DNA from: Cyclobacteriaceae bacterium | GTDB taxonomy: Bacteria > Bacteroidota > Bacteroidia > Cytophagales > Cyclobacteriaceae | Reading direction: 5' to 3' | Length of the DNA: 64,000 bases | Assembly (NCBI GenBank): GCA_021648745.1 | Contig: JAKISE010000004.1 | Location: 1-64,000, forward strand | Shown: positions 17,440 to 25,973 of the stretch, in pieces | Position numbering within the stretch: the stretch's first letter is position 1 | How the letters are laid out: each line of letters begins with the position of its first letter | Position numbers and translations under genes: made by a program | Notes under the pieces: generated by a model | What the model was told of the DNA's origin: nothing | Seen by the model: only the letters and a program-made list of their open reading frames with translations | The model's database searches: none

Positions 17440-18474
17440 ATGAAGGCATGTTCCAATTGTTTTACCGATAAAGAACTAAAAGCATTCATTTCTTCTTCTA
17501 CTCAAAAAGGAGATTGTGATGTTTGCCATACGAAGGAAGCTCCTTTGTTGGACTTAAATGAACTATTAGATTTTTTCCAAGAGCTTACTGAAAATTTTCA
17601 GGTTGTTGAGAAGGGAGAAGAATTTAAGTTGAAAATTCAAACAAATTGGAGCTTTTTCTCTTCTCTCAAAGTTGGCACAGAAGTTTTGAATTATGTATTA
17701 CCTAAATTAAAAACAGATATAGTAAACGCGAGCACCAAAGTTGACTTCAATCAGGACATTCTAGAAAACCATCAGTATTGGGAAAAACTGAAAGAAGAGC
17801 TAAAGTGGTCAAGAAGGTTTTTATCGGATATTAATTATATGTCCGAGGAACTAGGTTGGGATGGGTTTTTTAATTCTCAACGTGAATTAGATATAAAGGA
17901 CACATATTTTCGTGCTAGGGTTCACCGCGAAAGTGGAATGCCTGCTTATGCATTAGATAAAATGGGCTGTCCACCTTCTAAAAAAGTAAATGGTGGAAGG
18001 GCAAACCCTTTGGGGATTCCGTACTTGTATTTAAGTGATAAAGAGGAAACTGTATTATATGAAATACGGGCTTCTTATTTAGATGAAGTAAGTGTTGGCT
18101 ATTTTCAAATTGCTTCAGGTGAAAAACCTTTAAATGTTGTTGATTTTACTGAAGAACCTGCTCTTTATCGCCCTAATAGTGTAAATAAAATAATTAAAGC
18201 ACACTTGCTTAAAAAGCATATCAGTAAAGATCTATCAAAGCCTATGAGGAGATATGATTCTGAAATAGAATACATTCCCACTCAATTTATATGTGAGTTT
18301 ATCAAAGTAATTACTGGAGCAAGTGGGATTTTGTTTGAAAGTTCAGTACACACTTCTGGTAAAAATCTAGTTCTTTTTGATGAAGAGTTAATGAAATGTG
18401 TTGATGTTAAACTTCGTAAGATTGCCTCTCTGCAAATTGAGGCAATTGACATTACTCATACTAAAGTAAAATGA
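17440..18474 (+). CDS. RES domain protein with N-terminal zinc-ribbon-like motif
   Basis: 344 residues. The N-terminus has C4-x2-C7 and C26-x2-C29 (KACSNCF, GDCDVCH), a zinc-ribbon-like pair as in the HEPN/RES N-terminal domain. The RES domain covers about 150-330: YFRARVHRESG, KKVNGGRANPLGIPYLYLS, ETVLYEIRA, EIEYIPTQFICEFIK, and GILFESSVHTSGKNLVLF. The R, Y, E, S and N positions of RES toxins are recognisable. RES proteins of RES-Xre modules consume NAD+, so this is a plausible abortive-infection effector. No Xre antitoxin is beside it. Its stop overlaps the ATG of the next remnant as ATGA. Confidence 0.78.
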   Translation: MKACSNCFTDKELKAFISSSTQKGDCDVCHTKEAPLLDLNELLDFFQELTENFQVVEKGEEFKLKIQTNWSFFSSLKVGTEVLNYVLPKLKTDIVNASTKVDFNQDILENHQYWEKLKEELKWSRRFLSDINYMSEELGWDGFFNSQRELDIKDTYFRARVHRESGMPAYALDKMGCPPSKKVNGGRANPLGIPYLYLSDKEETVLYEIRASYLDEVSVGYFQIASGEKPLNVVDFTEEPALYRPNSVNKIIKAHLLKKHISKDLSKPMRRYDSEIEYIPTQFICEFIKVITGASGILFESSVHTSGKNLVLFDEELMKCVDVKLRKIASLQIEAIDITHTKVK

Positions 18475-18533
18475 CTGAAACCAATCGCATAGAATTTAAG
18501 AAAGAGCTAACTGATACATTAGTCCTTAATTGA
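18471..18533 (+). pseudogene. N-terminal remnant of an AlbA_2-type (Schlafen-like) gene
   Basis: The ATG at 18471 overlaps the RES stop and encodes MTETNRIEFKKELTDTL, which is the typical first segment of AlbA_2 domain proteins. It then ends at TGA 18531. The remainder of that gene is missing, so this is a deletion scar. Its coupling to the RES gene suggests the original operon had a fourth member. Confidence 0.6.
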
Positions 18534-18542
18534 TTAAATATA

Positions 18543-19421
18543 ATGAGCATACTTATAAACCTGAGTTCGACCTAAGGAATACTGTCAGCTTTAAGTGAAA
18601 ATTTCGTAAACAACTCAAATTTATGCAGGACTAACGAGTTAATTCAAAGAAATTTGAGGAAGTTTAGGGAAATTTCACTAAAGCCCAAAGGGAAAATATC
18701 TAGCAGGCAATCTTTTAGAAATAAAATTCTTGAAATAATCCATTATTTCTTCACTTTTCATTTCCAAAATTTCACCTACTATCTTCTTTTCTGGCAGCAT
18801 TCCTTAGGTCGAACTCAGGTTATAAGCATAGAAAATCTACTTTCGGGCAACTTCGTTGAGGGTACTCGTATGGAGTTTAAAGAAGGTTGGAATCCAAAAA
18901 CCATCATGCGTTCGGTTTGTGCGTTTGCCAATGATTTTGATAATGAAGGTAGTGGCTATATTATTATAGGAGTAACTGAAGAAGATGGCAAGGCCATTAG
19001 ACCTGTAAAAGGATTTGATGCCAAGCAGTTTGATAAAGTTCAAAAAGAATTAATTGGCTATTGTAATTTAATTTCGCCTTCCTATGTTCCCCGTTTATCT
19101 TTAGAAGAAATTGACAACAAACAGGTACTTGTTATATGGGCGCCAGCAGGTAGTAACAGGCCTTATAAAGTGCCAGATGATATATTAGCAAAATATAAAA
19201 CTTATAATTATAGAATTCGGCAGTTTTCTAGCAGCGTTATTCCCAATGAGGAACAAGAAACGGAATTGATACAACTAACTGCCAAAATTCCTTTTGACGA
19301 TAGAGTAAATACCAACGTAAGCACTAGTGAATTGAGCTTTAGTTTAATGCGCGAACATTTATCTAAAACAGGCAGTAAGCTGTTTCAAGAAAGTGCCACA
19401 ATGAATTCCTCCTCCAAATAA
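18543..19421 (+). pseudogene. AlbA_2 domain ATP-binding protein gene, interrupted by a MITE and truncated
   Basis: If the element 18559-18820 and one copy of the 5-bp repeat TATAA are removed, the ATG at 18543 reads MSILISIENLLSGNFVEG straight into the AlbA_2 domain (MEFKEGWN, VCAFANDF, GYIIIGV). The body continues through LVIWAPAGSNRPYKVP and IPFDDRVN to FQESATM. The sequence then leaves the family after about 19400 and stops at 19421, so the C-terminal part is also lost. Genes of this kind often lie between hsdS and hsdR in Bacteroidota type I loci, which fits the position. The product is not expected to be functional. Confidence 0.82.
18559..18820. mobile_element. MITE-like element family A copy 2, with 5-bp target duplication
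   Basis: 262 bp between direct repeats TATAA (18554-18558 and 18821-18825). Both ends begin ACCTGAGTTCGACCTAAGG. Compared with copy 1 the terminal repeats differ (GACC against GGGA in the middle), but the two ends of each copy match each other exactly. The internal arms (TTTTAGAAATAAAA and TTTTCATTTCCAAAA) are likewise complementary but different in sequence from copy 1. There is no transposase ORF. Confidence 0.9.
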
Positions 19422-19711
19422 TTTTTGTTTTCTAAGAGCCAATTTTTATCTGATGTTTCAATGTCATACTTAAATTGATTAAATGTAGATTTGTTCAATA
19501 TAGGTGATGATTCGAACTGTGGTTTCACTAGTTTTGTTTGAGCATCCTTAATAATTCTCTTCAAGTTAAAGTTCCACAATGTATCCTCAACCATGTCTGA
19601 AACTTTTACAAAAAAAATTAGAGTTGATTTCAAGAAACCAGGGAGTTTATTCCCTTTTGAATTTGTTGCAAGCATCTTATAAAGATAAATAATTACCAGT
19701 AATACTTTCAA
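19385..19711 (-). CDS. Hypothetical protein fragment
   Basis: 108-residue ORF on the minus strand, convergent with the truncated AlbA_2 gene and overlapping its last bases. It starts with a hydrophobic stretch (VLLVIIYLY) and has a polar remainder (EDTLWNFNLKRIIKDAQ). The C-terminus runs into the AlbA_2 junction, so it may be a gene cut by the same rearrangement. No family is recognised. Confidence 0.3.
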   Translation of the reverse strand: MKVLLVIIYLYKMLATNSKGNKLPGFLKSTLIFFVKVSDMVEDTLWNFNLKRIIKDAQTKLVKPQFESSPILNKSTFNQFKYDIETSDKNWLLENKNYLEEEFIVALS

Positions 19712-19781
19712 AGCACTTGACCTATAACTTGCCCATAAAGCAATAAACCCCTGAAAATCAAATGATTAACAAGGGTTATAG

Positions 19782-19865
19782 TACCCAGAGCCGGGGTCGA
19801 ACCGGCACGATCTTGCAATCACTAGAGTTTGAGTCTAGCGCGTCTACCAATTCCGCCATCTGGGC
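19782..19865 (-). tRNA. tRNA-Leu (anticodon CAA)
   Basis: On the minus strand the sequence begins GCCCAGATGGCGGAATTGG and folds as a class II tRNA. Acceptor arms are GCCCAGA/TCTGGGT, the anticodon loop is CTCAAAC with anticodon CAA, there is a long variable arm, and the T arm carries GGTTCGACCCC. The length is about 84 bases, without an encoded CCA. It marks the right border of the defence island, and tRNA-Leu genes are common integration points, although no integrase or att repeat was seen. Confidence 0.95.
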
Positions 19866-20010
19866 AAGAGCATTGGATTTCGTATTTAAAGCACAAAAAA
19901 ATTGTTTCGGCTTTGCCCAACAAAGCACACCGTGCGTAGTTGGGAGCGCAAACTTACATCGTTTTTGTAAAATTGGAGGAATGGAATGCTAAAAAAAAAT
20001 AGATAATATT

Positions 20011-20307
20011 TTAGTCCACTTTGGTGTGCTGTTTTAACGAAAATGCAATGGGCTTTTTATTAAATAAAACCTTTGTTTTTTTCCATACCTCTTTAAATAA
20101 TTTAGAATCACGATAATTATTTAAGTCATCTTCACTATTCCAATAACTATAGGTGCTAAAGCTGTTTGGGAGGTTATAGTCTTGCAAAAGTTCCAAATGG
20201 GAGCAGCCTTTCATTGCTCTAATTTTCTCTTTGCTTTCTTCAAATACTTCTAAAAATTCATCCACTTTGGTGGGCTCAAAAGTCATTTTTACAATTCGTA
20301 TAAGCAT
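20011..20307 (-). CDS. Antibiotic biosynthesis monooxygenase (ABM) family protein
   Basis: 98 residues: MLIRIVKMTFEPTKVDEFLEVF, then IRAMKGCSHLELLQD and FSTYSYWNSEDDLNNYRDS. This is the ferredoxin-like dimeric alpha/beta-barrel pattern of the ABM superfamily. Such proteins range from haem-degrading enzymes to stress proteins; no haem-ligand pattern is clear here. It is a single gene. Confidence 0.8.
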   Translation of the reverse strand: MLIRIVKMTFEPTKVDEFLEVFEESKEKIRAMKGCSHLELLQDYNLPNSFSTYSYWNSEDDLNNYRDSKLFKEVWKKTKVLFNKKPIAFSLKQHTKVD

Positions 20308-20424
20308 AGCTTAATAATTATCAATGTGTAATTTTTAATTATTTCAAATGGCTTTAAACATTAGAGTTTTATCTTATGTCTAACAATCTTAAGTCTTTTG
20401 TCTCACCACCTAAATCTAGCGTCT

Positions 20425-21195
20425 CTATTGCTCTTCAAACTTTATCCATACAGGACTATCAAACTTAAGCCCTAATAATTGAGAGGCATTCCCATTTCTA
20501 ATTCCAATTTCTAATAATCCTTGATGATTAAAATATAAAAACCAATCTCCAGGTTCTACTTCATTGCTTTGGTTATGCAAGGCGTTGGCTTCTTGCCTTC
20601 CAAACTTAATCACGTATTTGCGTCCTTTAATAATATCATCAAAAACTGCTTTTCTAATGTTAGTAATTAAATTACCATAATAATCTATTTTAATTACGGT
20701 GCCTGCAACCTCTTTTAAAGTGGCTCTTACGCTTCGGCCAATTAAGCGTTTGTAATTTTCTAACTTCTTGCCCAATGCTTCTAAAGGCGTGCCGGTGGCA
20801 AGTTTAGCAACGCTTTCTGCTAATACGTCTTTTGCAGGAAAGGTGCTTTTTTTATCAAAGTGTAGTTCTACCGCGTTAACGTCTTCTTCCTGTGTGAGTA
20901 AACTCAACAATCCATTATTGGTGCCAACAAAATAGTGCTCATTAAAGGCTAAAGCAATATAGGCATCGTCTTTAGTACCCACTGAATCGATGGCGGCTAA
21001 ATGCACAGTCCCTTTTGGAAACTGGTTATAGGCACTGGCTAGTAGAAAAGCACCATCTGCTAAGTTTGAAGGCTCCACTTCGTGGCTAATATCAATAATA
21101 GTTAACGTAGGGTCGTAAGTAAGTATCTTGGCTTTTACAATAGCTACATAGGCATCTTTGTGTCCGAAATCGGATGTAAATGTGATGATGGCCAT
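20425..21195 (-). CDS. S-adenosyl-L-methionine hydrolase / hydroxide adenosyltransferase (SAM_HAT, DUF62)
   Basis: 256 residues. The N-terminal FTSDFGHKDAYV and DISHEVEP carry the active-site aspartates of the family, and LAAIDSVGT and VGTNNGLLSLL complete the N-domain. The C-terminal domain includes VIKIDYYGNLITNI, which binds the adenine end. Members split SAM into adenosine and methionine using water. It is divergent from phoH, with a 51-base gap (87 if the later phoH start is used). Confidence 0.9.
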   Translation of the reverse strand: MAIITFTSDFGHKDAYVAIVKAKILTYDPTLTIIDISHEVEPSNLADGAFLLASAYNQFPKGTVHLAAIDSVGTKDDAYIALAFNEHYFVGTNNGLLSLLTQEEDVNAVELHFDKKSTFPAKDVLAESVAKLATGTPLEALGKKLENYKRLIGRSVRATLKEVAGTVIKIDYYGNLITNIRKAVFDDIIKGRKYVIKFGRQEANALHNQSNEVEPGDWFLYFNHQGLLEIGIRNGNASQLLGLKFDSPVWIKFEEQ

Positions 21196-21282
21196 AGGTT
21201 TATTACAACTAGATTATGTAGCTTTGTTTGAGGCAAAAGTACATCTTTGCATTTTAATTTATCAACTCATAAAGCGATACAC

Positions 21283-22221
21283 TTGGTAGAAAAACTGATT
21301 TCGTTAGAAAACATTTCCTTGCCTGACTTTTTAGGAGTCGAAAATAAGAATATGGAGCTCTTGAAAACCAAATTTCCCAAGAGTACAATCATATCTAGAG
21401 GAGAAGAAATAAAACTAAAAGGAAGCACTCGAGACCTTATTAAAATTAGTGAAGTTGTTAATAACCTCATTCAGCATTATCATGCTCATGGTAAGGTTGA
21501 TGAGGAAGCGGTAAACACATACTTAGCAGAGGAGGAATCTCATCACTTATCAGATTCTGCCATTACACCCTTAGTTTTTGGCACAAATGGTAATGCGATC
21601 AGGCCTAAAACTGTTAATCAGAAAAAGCTGATTGACCTGGTATATGCACATGATTTGGTTTTTGCTTTAGGACCAGCAGGAACGGGCAAAACATACATTT
21701 CGGTAGCCTTGGCGGTTCGGGCATTAAAAAATAAAGAAGTAAAGAAAATTATTATTACCCGTCCAGCAGTAGAAGCTGGCGAGAGTTTGGGTTTTTTACC
21801 AGGCGATTTAAAAGATAAAGTTGACCCGTATTTACGCCCAATCTATGATGCCTTGGATGATATGATTCCGAAAGAAAAGCTGAAATATTATATGGAGCAT
21901 GGTATCATTGAAATTGCTCCTTTGGCCTATATGCGTGGTAGAACGTTGCACAAAGCCTTTATTCTATTAGACGAAGCTCAAAATACAACCCCAATGCAGA
22001 TTAAGATGTTTTTAACTCGCATGGGGCCTGAGTCTAAAGTGATTATTACAGGAGATACAAGCCAGATAGATTTACCTAAACATCAAAGTTCTGGCTTGGT
22101 GGAGAGCATTCATATTTTAAAAGGAATTAAAGGTATAGGCGTTATTCATTTCGAAGGAAAAGATGTGGTTCGCCATAAATTAGTGAAGGATATTATTGAA
22201 GCCTACGAGCAAGAAGGGTAA
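21283..22221 (+). CDS. phoH: PhoH family protein (ATPase)
   Basis: Cytoplasmic P-loop ATPase of the PhoH/PhoL type, linked to RNA metabolism. The start is placed at TTG 21283, giving MVEKLISLENISLPDFLG, which matches the family N-terminus; a TTG at 21247 would add 12 residues. Walker A GPAGTGKT is at about 130-137 and Walker B FILLDEAQNTT at about 227-237. An N-terminal KH-like stretch containing ISRGEEIKLKG precedes the ATPase domain. About 312 residues is normal length. Confidence 0.9.
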   Translation: MVEKLISLENISLPDFLGVENKNMELLKTKFPKSTIISRGEEIKLKGSTRDLIKISEVVNNLIQHYHAHGKVDEEAVNTYLAEEESHHLSDSAITPLVFGTNGNAIRPKTVNQKKLIDLVYAHDLVFALGPAGTGKTYISVALAVRALKNKEVKKIIITRPAVEAGESLGFLPGDLKDKVDPYLRPIYDALDDMIPKEKLKYYMEHGIIEIAPLAYMRGRTLHKAFILLDEAQNTTPMQIKMFLTRMGPESKVIITGDTSQIDLPKHQSSGLVESIHILKGIKGIGVIHFEGKDVVRHKLVKDIIEAYEQEG

Positions 22222-22284
22222 ATGTTGATACACTGAAACGAAGTTTCCTATTTCTATTAAACGAAATTCAGGCTATTAGTCACA

Positions 22285-23037
22285 CTAATACTTAATATCT
22301 AAATCTTTAGATTTTACTTTTATTTGCTCTAACACTAGATATTGTTCCCAAAAATCTGTTTCGGGTAATGGTGCTATTATTTCAACAGGTTCTTTTTTTA
22401 TGGGGTGCTGAAAGTATAACTTGCGGGCGTGAAGGTTAATTGATTTGTCAACATTGGCAGATGTAAACCCATATTTTAAGTCACCTTTAATGGGAGTTTT
22501 AACAGCACCTAACTGCGCCCTTATTTGATGAGGTCGCCCCGTTTTTGGTTTTATTTCTAGTAAAAAATGGTCGTTTAGTTTGCCGAGTACACGATAGCTT
22601 AATTCTGCTTTTTGAGCTCCTTCGGTTTCTTCTTGATAAGCTGTTACCAAGTTTTTAGAACCATCTTTTCTTAACCAGTTTATGAGTGTCCCGTGGTCGC
22701 GAGAGCTTCCAGGAAATCTTGGCTTATGTTTAGTAATTGCCCAGTAGGTTTTTTGTACTTTCCGATCATGAAACAATTTACTCATACGCTCCAACCCTTT
22801 GGAGGTTTTGGCGAGCACTACAATTCCACTTACAGGTCTATCAAGCCGGTGTACTAAACCCATAAAAACATTGCCGGGCTTATTGTATTTATCACGAACA
22901 TAATCTCTGCAAAGTTCAACCAATGGTTTATCCTTTGTATGGTCACCTTGAACTAAAACACCCGCTGCTTTATTAACAATGAGCAGATGGTTGTCTTCGT
23001 ATAATACGTAAAAGGGTCGTTTATCTCTAGAACTCAT
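22285..23037 (-). CDS. RluA family pseudouridine synthase
   Basis: 250 residues. The catalytic aspartate is D66 in HRLDRPVSG. VLYEDNHLLIVNKAAGVLVQ and the C-terminal PKTGRPHQIRAQL and LHARKLYFQHP are family landmarks. No S4 RNA-binding domain is present at the N-terminus, as in RluA/TruC-type short forms. The target uridine cannot be assigned. It ends next to, and may be co-transcribed with, the methyltransferase upstream on the same strand (2-base gap). Confidence 0.9.
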   Translation of the reverse strand: MSSRDKRPFYVLYEDNHLLIVNKAAGVLVQGDHTKDKPLVELCRDYVRDKYNKPGNVFMGLVHRLDRPVSGIVVLAKTSKGLERMSKLFHDRKVQKTYWAITKHKPRFPGSSRDHGTLINWLRKDGSKNLVTAYQEETEGAQKAELSYRVLGKLNDHFLLEIKPKTGRPHQIRAQLGAVKTPIKGDLKYGFTSANVDKSINLHARKLYFQHPIKKEPVEIIAPLPETDFWEQYLVLEQIKVKSKDLDIKY

Positions 23038-23039
23038 AA

Positions 23040-23657
23040 TTAACTATTTTGTGGTAATTGAAATACACCAGAGTAAAAACGTAAAGTATGGTTAAAATAC
23101 TCTTCTTCAATAGGCTCAAAACCAGCTTCTTTAATAAGGTCGTCTGTATTTCTATTTAAGTGGCAACCTTCGCCAAATACTTTCCAAGCTGGGTTTATAA
23201 AGTTTTGTATTTTTTTATTCACTTGTTTGCTAGCATGGATATGTTCCATAATAATAAGTTTTCCACTAGGTTTAAGCCATCTCGTAAAATTCTGTAAGGC
23301 TTGTAAAGGGTCAGGGATGGTACATAGAACCAAGGTGCAAACAACAGCATCTATGCTTTTCTCTTTAAAATGGGTATTTAACGACTGGTCATTTATGCCT
23401 TTATTATAAAAAGTGATATTAGATTTTCCCTCTGCTTTAATTTTTGCTTTATCCAACATTGGTATAGATGGCTCCACCGAATGAACATTGACACCGTCTG
23501 GGTAAAACTGAAAATTAATACCTGTACCTTCTCCTACACCAATTACATTACCCTCTAAATTGGAAAGCAAATGCTTCCTTTTTTTGTACAGCTTTCTTTC
23601 AAAGCCATGCATAAAACCGTCATAAAACTTAGCAAATATTTTTTGATAAAAGCTCAT
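23040..23657 (-). CDS. Class I SAM-dependent methyltransferase
   Basis: 205 residues of the Methyltransf_11 type. Motif I is IGVGEGTGINFQFYPDG (about 38-54), followed by the acidic VHSVEPSIPML, then DAVVCTLVLCTIPDP and GKLIIMEHI. The substrate is unknown. It is sandwiched between the pseudouridine synthase gene and a small secreted protein on the same strand, with gaps of 2-3 bases. Confidence 0.85.
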   Translation of the reverse strand: MSFYQKIFAKFYDGFMHGFERKLYKKRKHLLSNLEGNVIGVGEGTGINFQFYPDGVNVHSVEPSIPMLDKAKIKAEGKSNITFYNKGINDQSLNTHFKEKSIDAVVCTLVLCTIPDPLQALQNFTRWLKPSGKLIIMEHIHASKQVNKKIQNFINPAWKVFGEGCHLNRNTDDLIKEAGFEPIEEEYFNHTLRFYSGVFQLPQNS

Positions 23658-23660
23658 TTA

Positions 23661-24152
23661 TTAGAATTTAACACGCAATTGCAGGCCATTCCCTGAGAGG
23701 CCAAAGTGGTATGTCGGTTTATAATGCCATCTAGCTGAATTGGCCATTAATGCATTATGGTCTCTTAATGCCTGATTGGCCTTTTTCTTAAAATTGATTG
23801 ATATTGGGATGCTTATTGCGACAAATCCTGCTCCGATGCCGATCAAATACCAGTTATGCTCACCGCCACTAATGTCAGTAGCAACAGACCACCCTATTAG
23901 TAAACCACCAGCAGCACCAAATATTTGGGCAAAGGTGTTATCCTTTTTTGCTTTGAGCATAAGGTTATAAGGCTGTTCATTAGCTGCCAATTCTTCTAAT
24001 ACCCCATTTATGCCATAAATGGTATCTCCTTTATAAAACTTATTGCCCCAAAAAGTTGACTTTAAATATAATGTATCTGCAACTTGAGCTTTTGATGGTT
24101 GGCTGCTAACCAAAAGAGATAAGGTGATAACTAAAAAGAGTAAGAATTTCAT
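23661..24152 (-). CDS. Hypothetical secreted/membrane-associated protein
   Basis: 163 residues with a signal peptide (MKFLLFLVITLSLLVSS, cleavage probably near SKAQ). A glycine-rich hydrophobic stretch (FGAAGGLLIGWSVATD) and a second (LIGIGAGFVAISIPISI) are possible membrane segments, and the C-terminus is LRVKF. It has no recognised family. It lies 14 bases from prfC and may be its downstream operon partner. Confidence 0.6.
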   Translation of the reverse strand: MKFLLFLVITLSLLVSSQPSKAQVADTLYLKSTFWGNKFYKGDTIYGINGVLEELAANEQPYNLMLKAKKDNTFAQIFGAAGGLLIGWSVATDISGGEHNWYLIGIGAGFVAISIPISINFKKKANQALRDHNALMANSARWHYKPTYHFGLSGNGLQLRVKF

Positions 24153-24166
24153 TGGTTTGGTTTTTG

Positions 24167-25744
24167 TTAAAATTCGGATATAAAATGAAAATTAATTTCA
24201 GGAAAGTTTTGCTCTACCATCTGCATCCACGATTTGTTTTCAGCCATAAAAACAAACTTCCCCTCTTTGTCTTTGGCAATAAGCCTTTGTTTAGAAGCAA
24301 TAAATTCTTTTAGTTTTTTGCTGTCAGCGCTTTCAATCCAGCACGCTTTATAAAGGTTAACAGGCGCAAACCTAACGGTAGCACCATACTCGTGTTTAAG
24401 CCGGTATTGTATAACTTCAAACTGAAGTGCCCCAACAGTACCCACTACTCTTCTGCTTCCTAAATCGTAGGTAAATAGCTGAGCCACACCCTCATCCATG
24501 AGCTGGCGCAGCCCCTTATCGAGCTGCTTGCTTTTCATCGCATCTAGGTTGATTACTTCCTTAAAAATTTCAGGAGAGAAACTCGGAATTCCCTTATACG
24601 ATCCTTTTTCACCTTCGGTAAGGGTATCTCCAATTTTCATATTACCTGTATCGTATAACCCGATAATGTCTCCTGGGTAGGCAACGTCAATCACTTCTTT
24701 ATCTTGAGCCATAAAGGCTGTTACGTTTGAAAAACGAAAGCTTTTTTCTAACCTTACGTGGTAGTAGTTTTTCCTTCTTTCGAATTGGCCCGAGCAAACT
24801 CTTAAGAATGCGATTCTATTTCTATGCTTTGGATCCATATTCGCATGAATCTTAAAAATAAAGCCCGACATTTTTTCTTCGGTAGGGTCAATAAGCCGTT
24901 CTTCAGTTTCTCTAGGTTTAGGGTCTGGTGCAATATCAATAAAGCAATCTAATAATTCTCTAACTCCAAAATTATTAACGGCACTGCCAAAAAATACTGG
25001 AGCAATTTTACCATCTAAGTAATCTTTATTAATAAACTCAGGATACACGCCATCGACTAATTCAACTTCTTCTCTGATGAGCTCAGCATCTGTTTCGCCA
25101 ATTCGTTCATCTAAAATTGGATCGCTTAAATCTTCAATACTTACACCTTCTTCTAATGTTCGTTTACTTGGCTCAAATAAATGAAGTGCCTTTTCGTACA
25201 AACTGTAAACCCCTTTAAAACGTTTGCCCATGCCAATAGGCCAACTGAGGGGTCTTACTTTAATTTTTAACTTCTCTTCAATTTCATCTAACAGCTCAAA
25301 TGGGTCTCGGCCTTCTCTGTCCATTTTGTTGATAAAAACGATTACCGGTGTGTCTCGCATTCGGCATACTTCCATCAGCTTTTCCGTTTGAATTTCCACC
25401 CCCTTCACACAATCAATTACCATTATTACACTATCCACTGCGGTAAGTGTTCGGTAGGTATCTTCTGCAAAATCTTGGTGACCAGGCGTATCGAGTAAAT
25501 TGATTTTAATATCTCTATAATTAAAACCCATTACGGAAGTAGCCACAGAAATGCCACGCTGCTTCTCGATTTCCATAAAATCCGACTTGGCATGCTCGCT
25601 TATTTTATTGGATTTTACAGCCCCTGCTTTTTGAATGGCTCCACCAAATAAAAGTAATTTTTCAGTTAACGTGGTTTTGCCGGCATCGGGGTGAGATATA
25701 ATTCCAAAAGTTCTTCGTTTGCTAATTTCTTCTTGTAGGCTCAT
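24167..25744 (-). CDS. prfC: Peptide chain release factor 3
   Basis: GTPase that recycles RF1 and RF2 after termination. 525 residues, the normal length. G1 [15 protein letters not shown] at about 17-31, switch region [14 protein letters not shown]3 DTPGHQDF, G4 [12 protein letters not shown]. The C-terminal part includes [16 protein letters not shown] and ends with the LPEINF-like FPEINFHF. It is divergent from dnaK across a 229-base gap. Confidence 0.96.
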   Translation of the reverse strand: MSLQEEISKRRTFGIISHPDAGKTTLTEKLLLFGGAIQKAGAVKSNKISEHAKSDFMEIEKQRGISVATSVMGFNYRDIKINLLDTPGHQDFAEDTYRTLTAVDSVIMVIDCVKGVEIQTEKLMEVCRMRDTPVIVFINKMDREGRDPFELLDEIEEKLKIKVRPLSWPIGMGKRFKGVYSLYEKALHLFEPSKRTLEEGVSIEDLSDPILDERIGETDAELIREEVELVDGVYPEFINKDYLDGKIAPVFFGSAVNNFGVRELLDCFIDIAPDPKPRETEERLIDPTEEKMSGFIFKIHANMDPKHRNRIAFLRVCSGQFERRKNYYHVRLEKSFRFSNVTAFMAQDKEVIDVAYPGDIIGLYDTGNMKIGDTLTEGEKGSYKGIPSFSPEIFKEVINLDAMKSKQLDKGLRQLMDEGVAQLFTYDLGSRRVVGTVGALQFEVIQYRLKHEYGATVRFAPVNLYKACWIESADSKKLKEFIASKQRLIAKDKEGKFVFMAENKSWMQMVEQNFPEINFHFISEF

Positions 25745-25866
25745 CTATAAAAATATCAAGTTGCAAAGTTAAGTCAATATTAAGTTTAACTGATAGTCAA
25801 GTTGGCACATCTTGAACTATATATCTACCTTTTATGCTTTAGCGTCATTTAGGTCTTTTGGTATAA

Positions 25867-25930
25867 TGTCACATTTCTGTCATTCTGTCACTATTAAGAA
25901 CGCAATATTTGGTTGGCATAACCCTTGTTA
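25867..25930 (+). promoter_or_regulatory. Possible sigma-54-type promoter with upstream TGTCA repeats, dnaK
   Basis: TTGGCATAACCCTTGTT at 25913-25929 fits the -24/-12 pattern TGGCAY-N5-TTGC with one departure (GT for GC at -12). Three TGTCA repeats lie just upstream (25868, 25879 and 25886, approximate), as would be expected for an activator site. It lies 44 bases before the dnaK ATG. A CIRCE element is not seen. Confidence 0.45.
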
Positions 25931-25973
25931 TAGGCAAGCCAAAGATTGAAATAGATATTTAGAATTATATAAT

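Noticed and set aside
19782..19921. tRNA-Leu as the attachment site of an integrated island
   Set aside because: No integrase gene and no direct repeat of the tRNA 3' end was found on the left side; only the position is suggestive.
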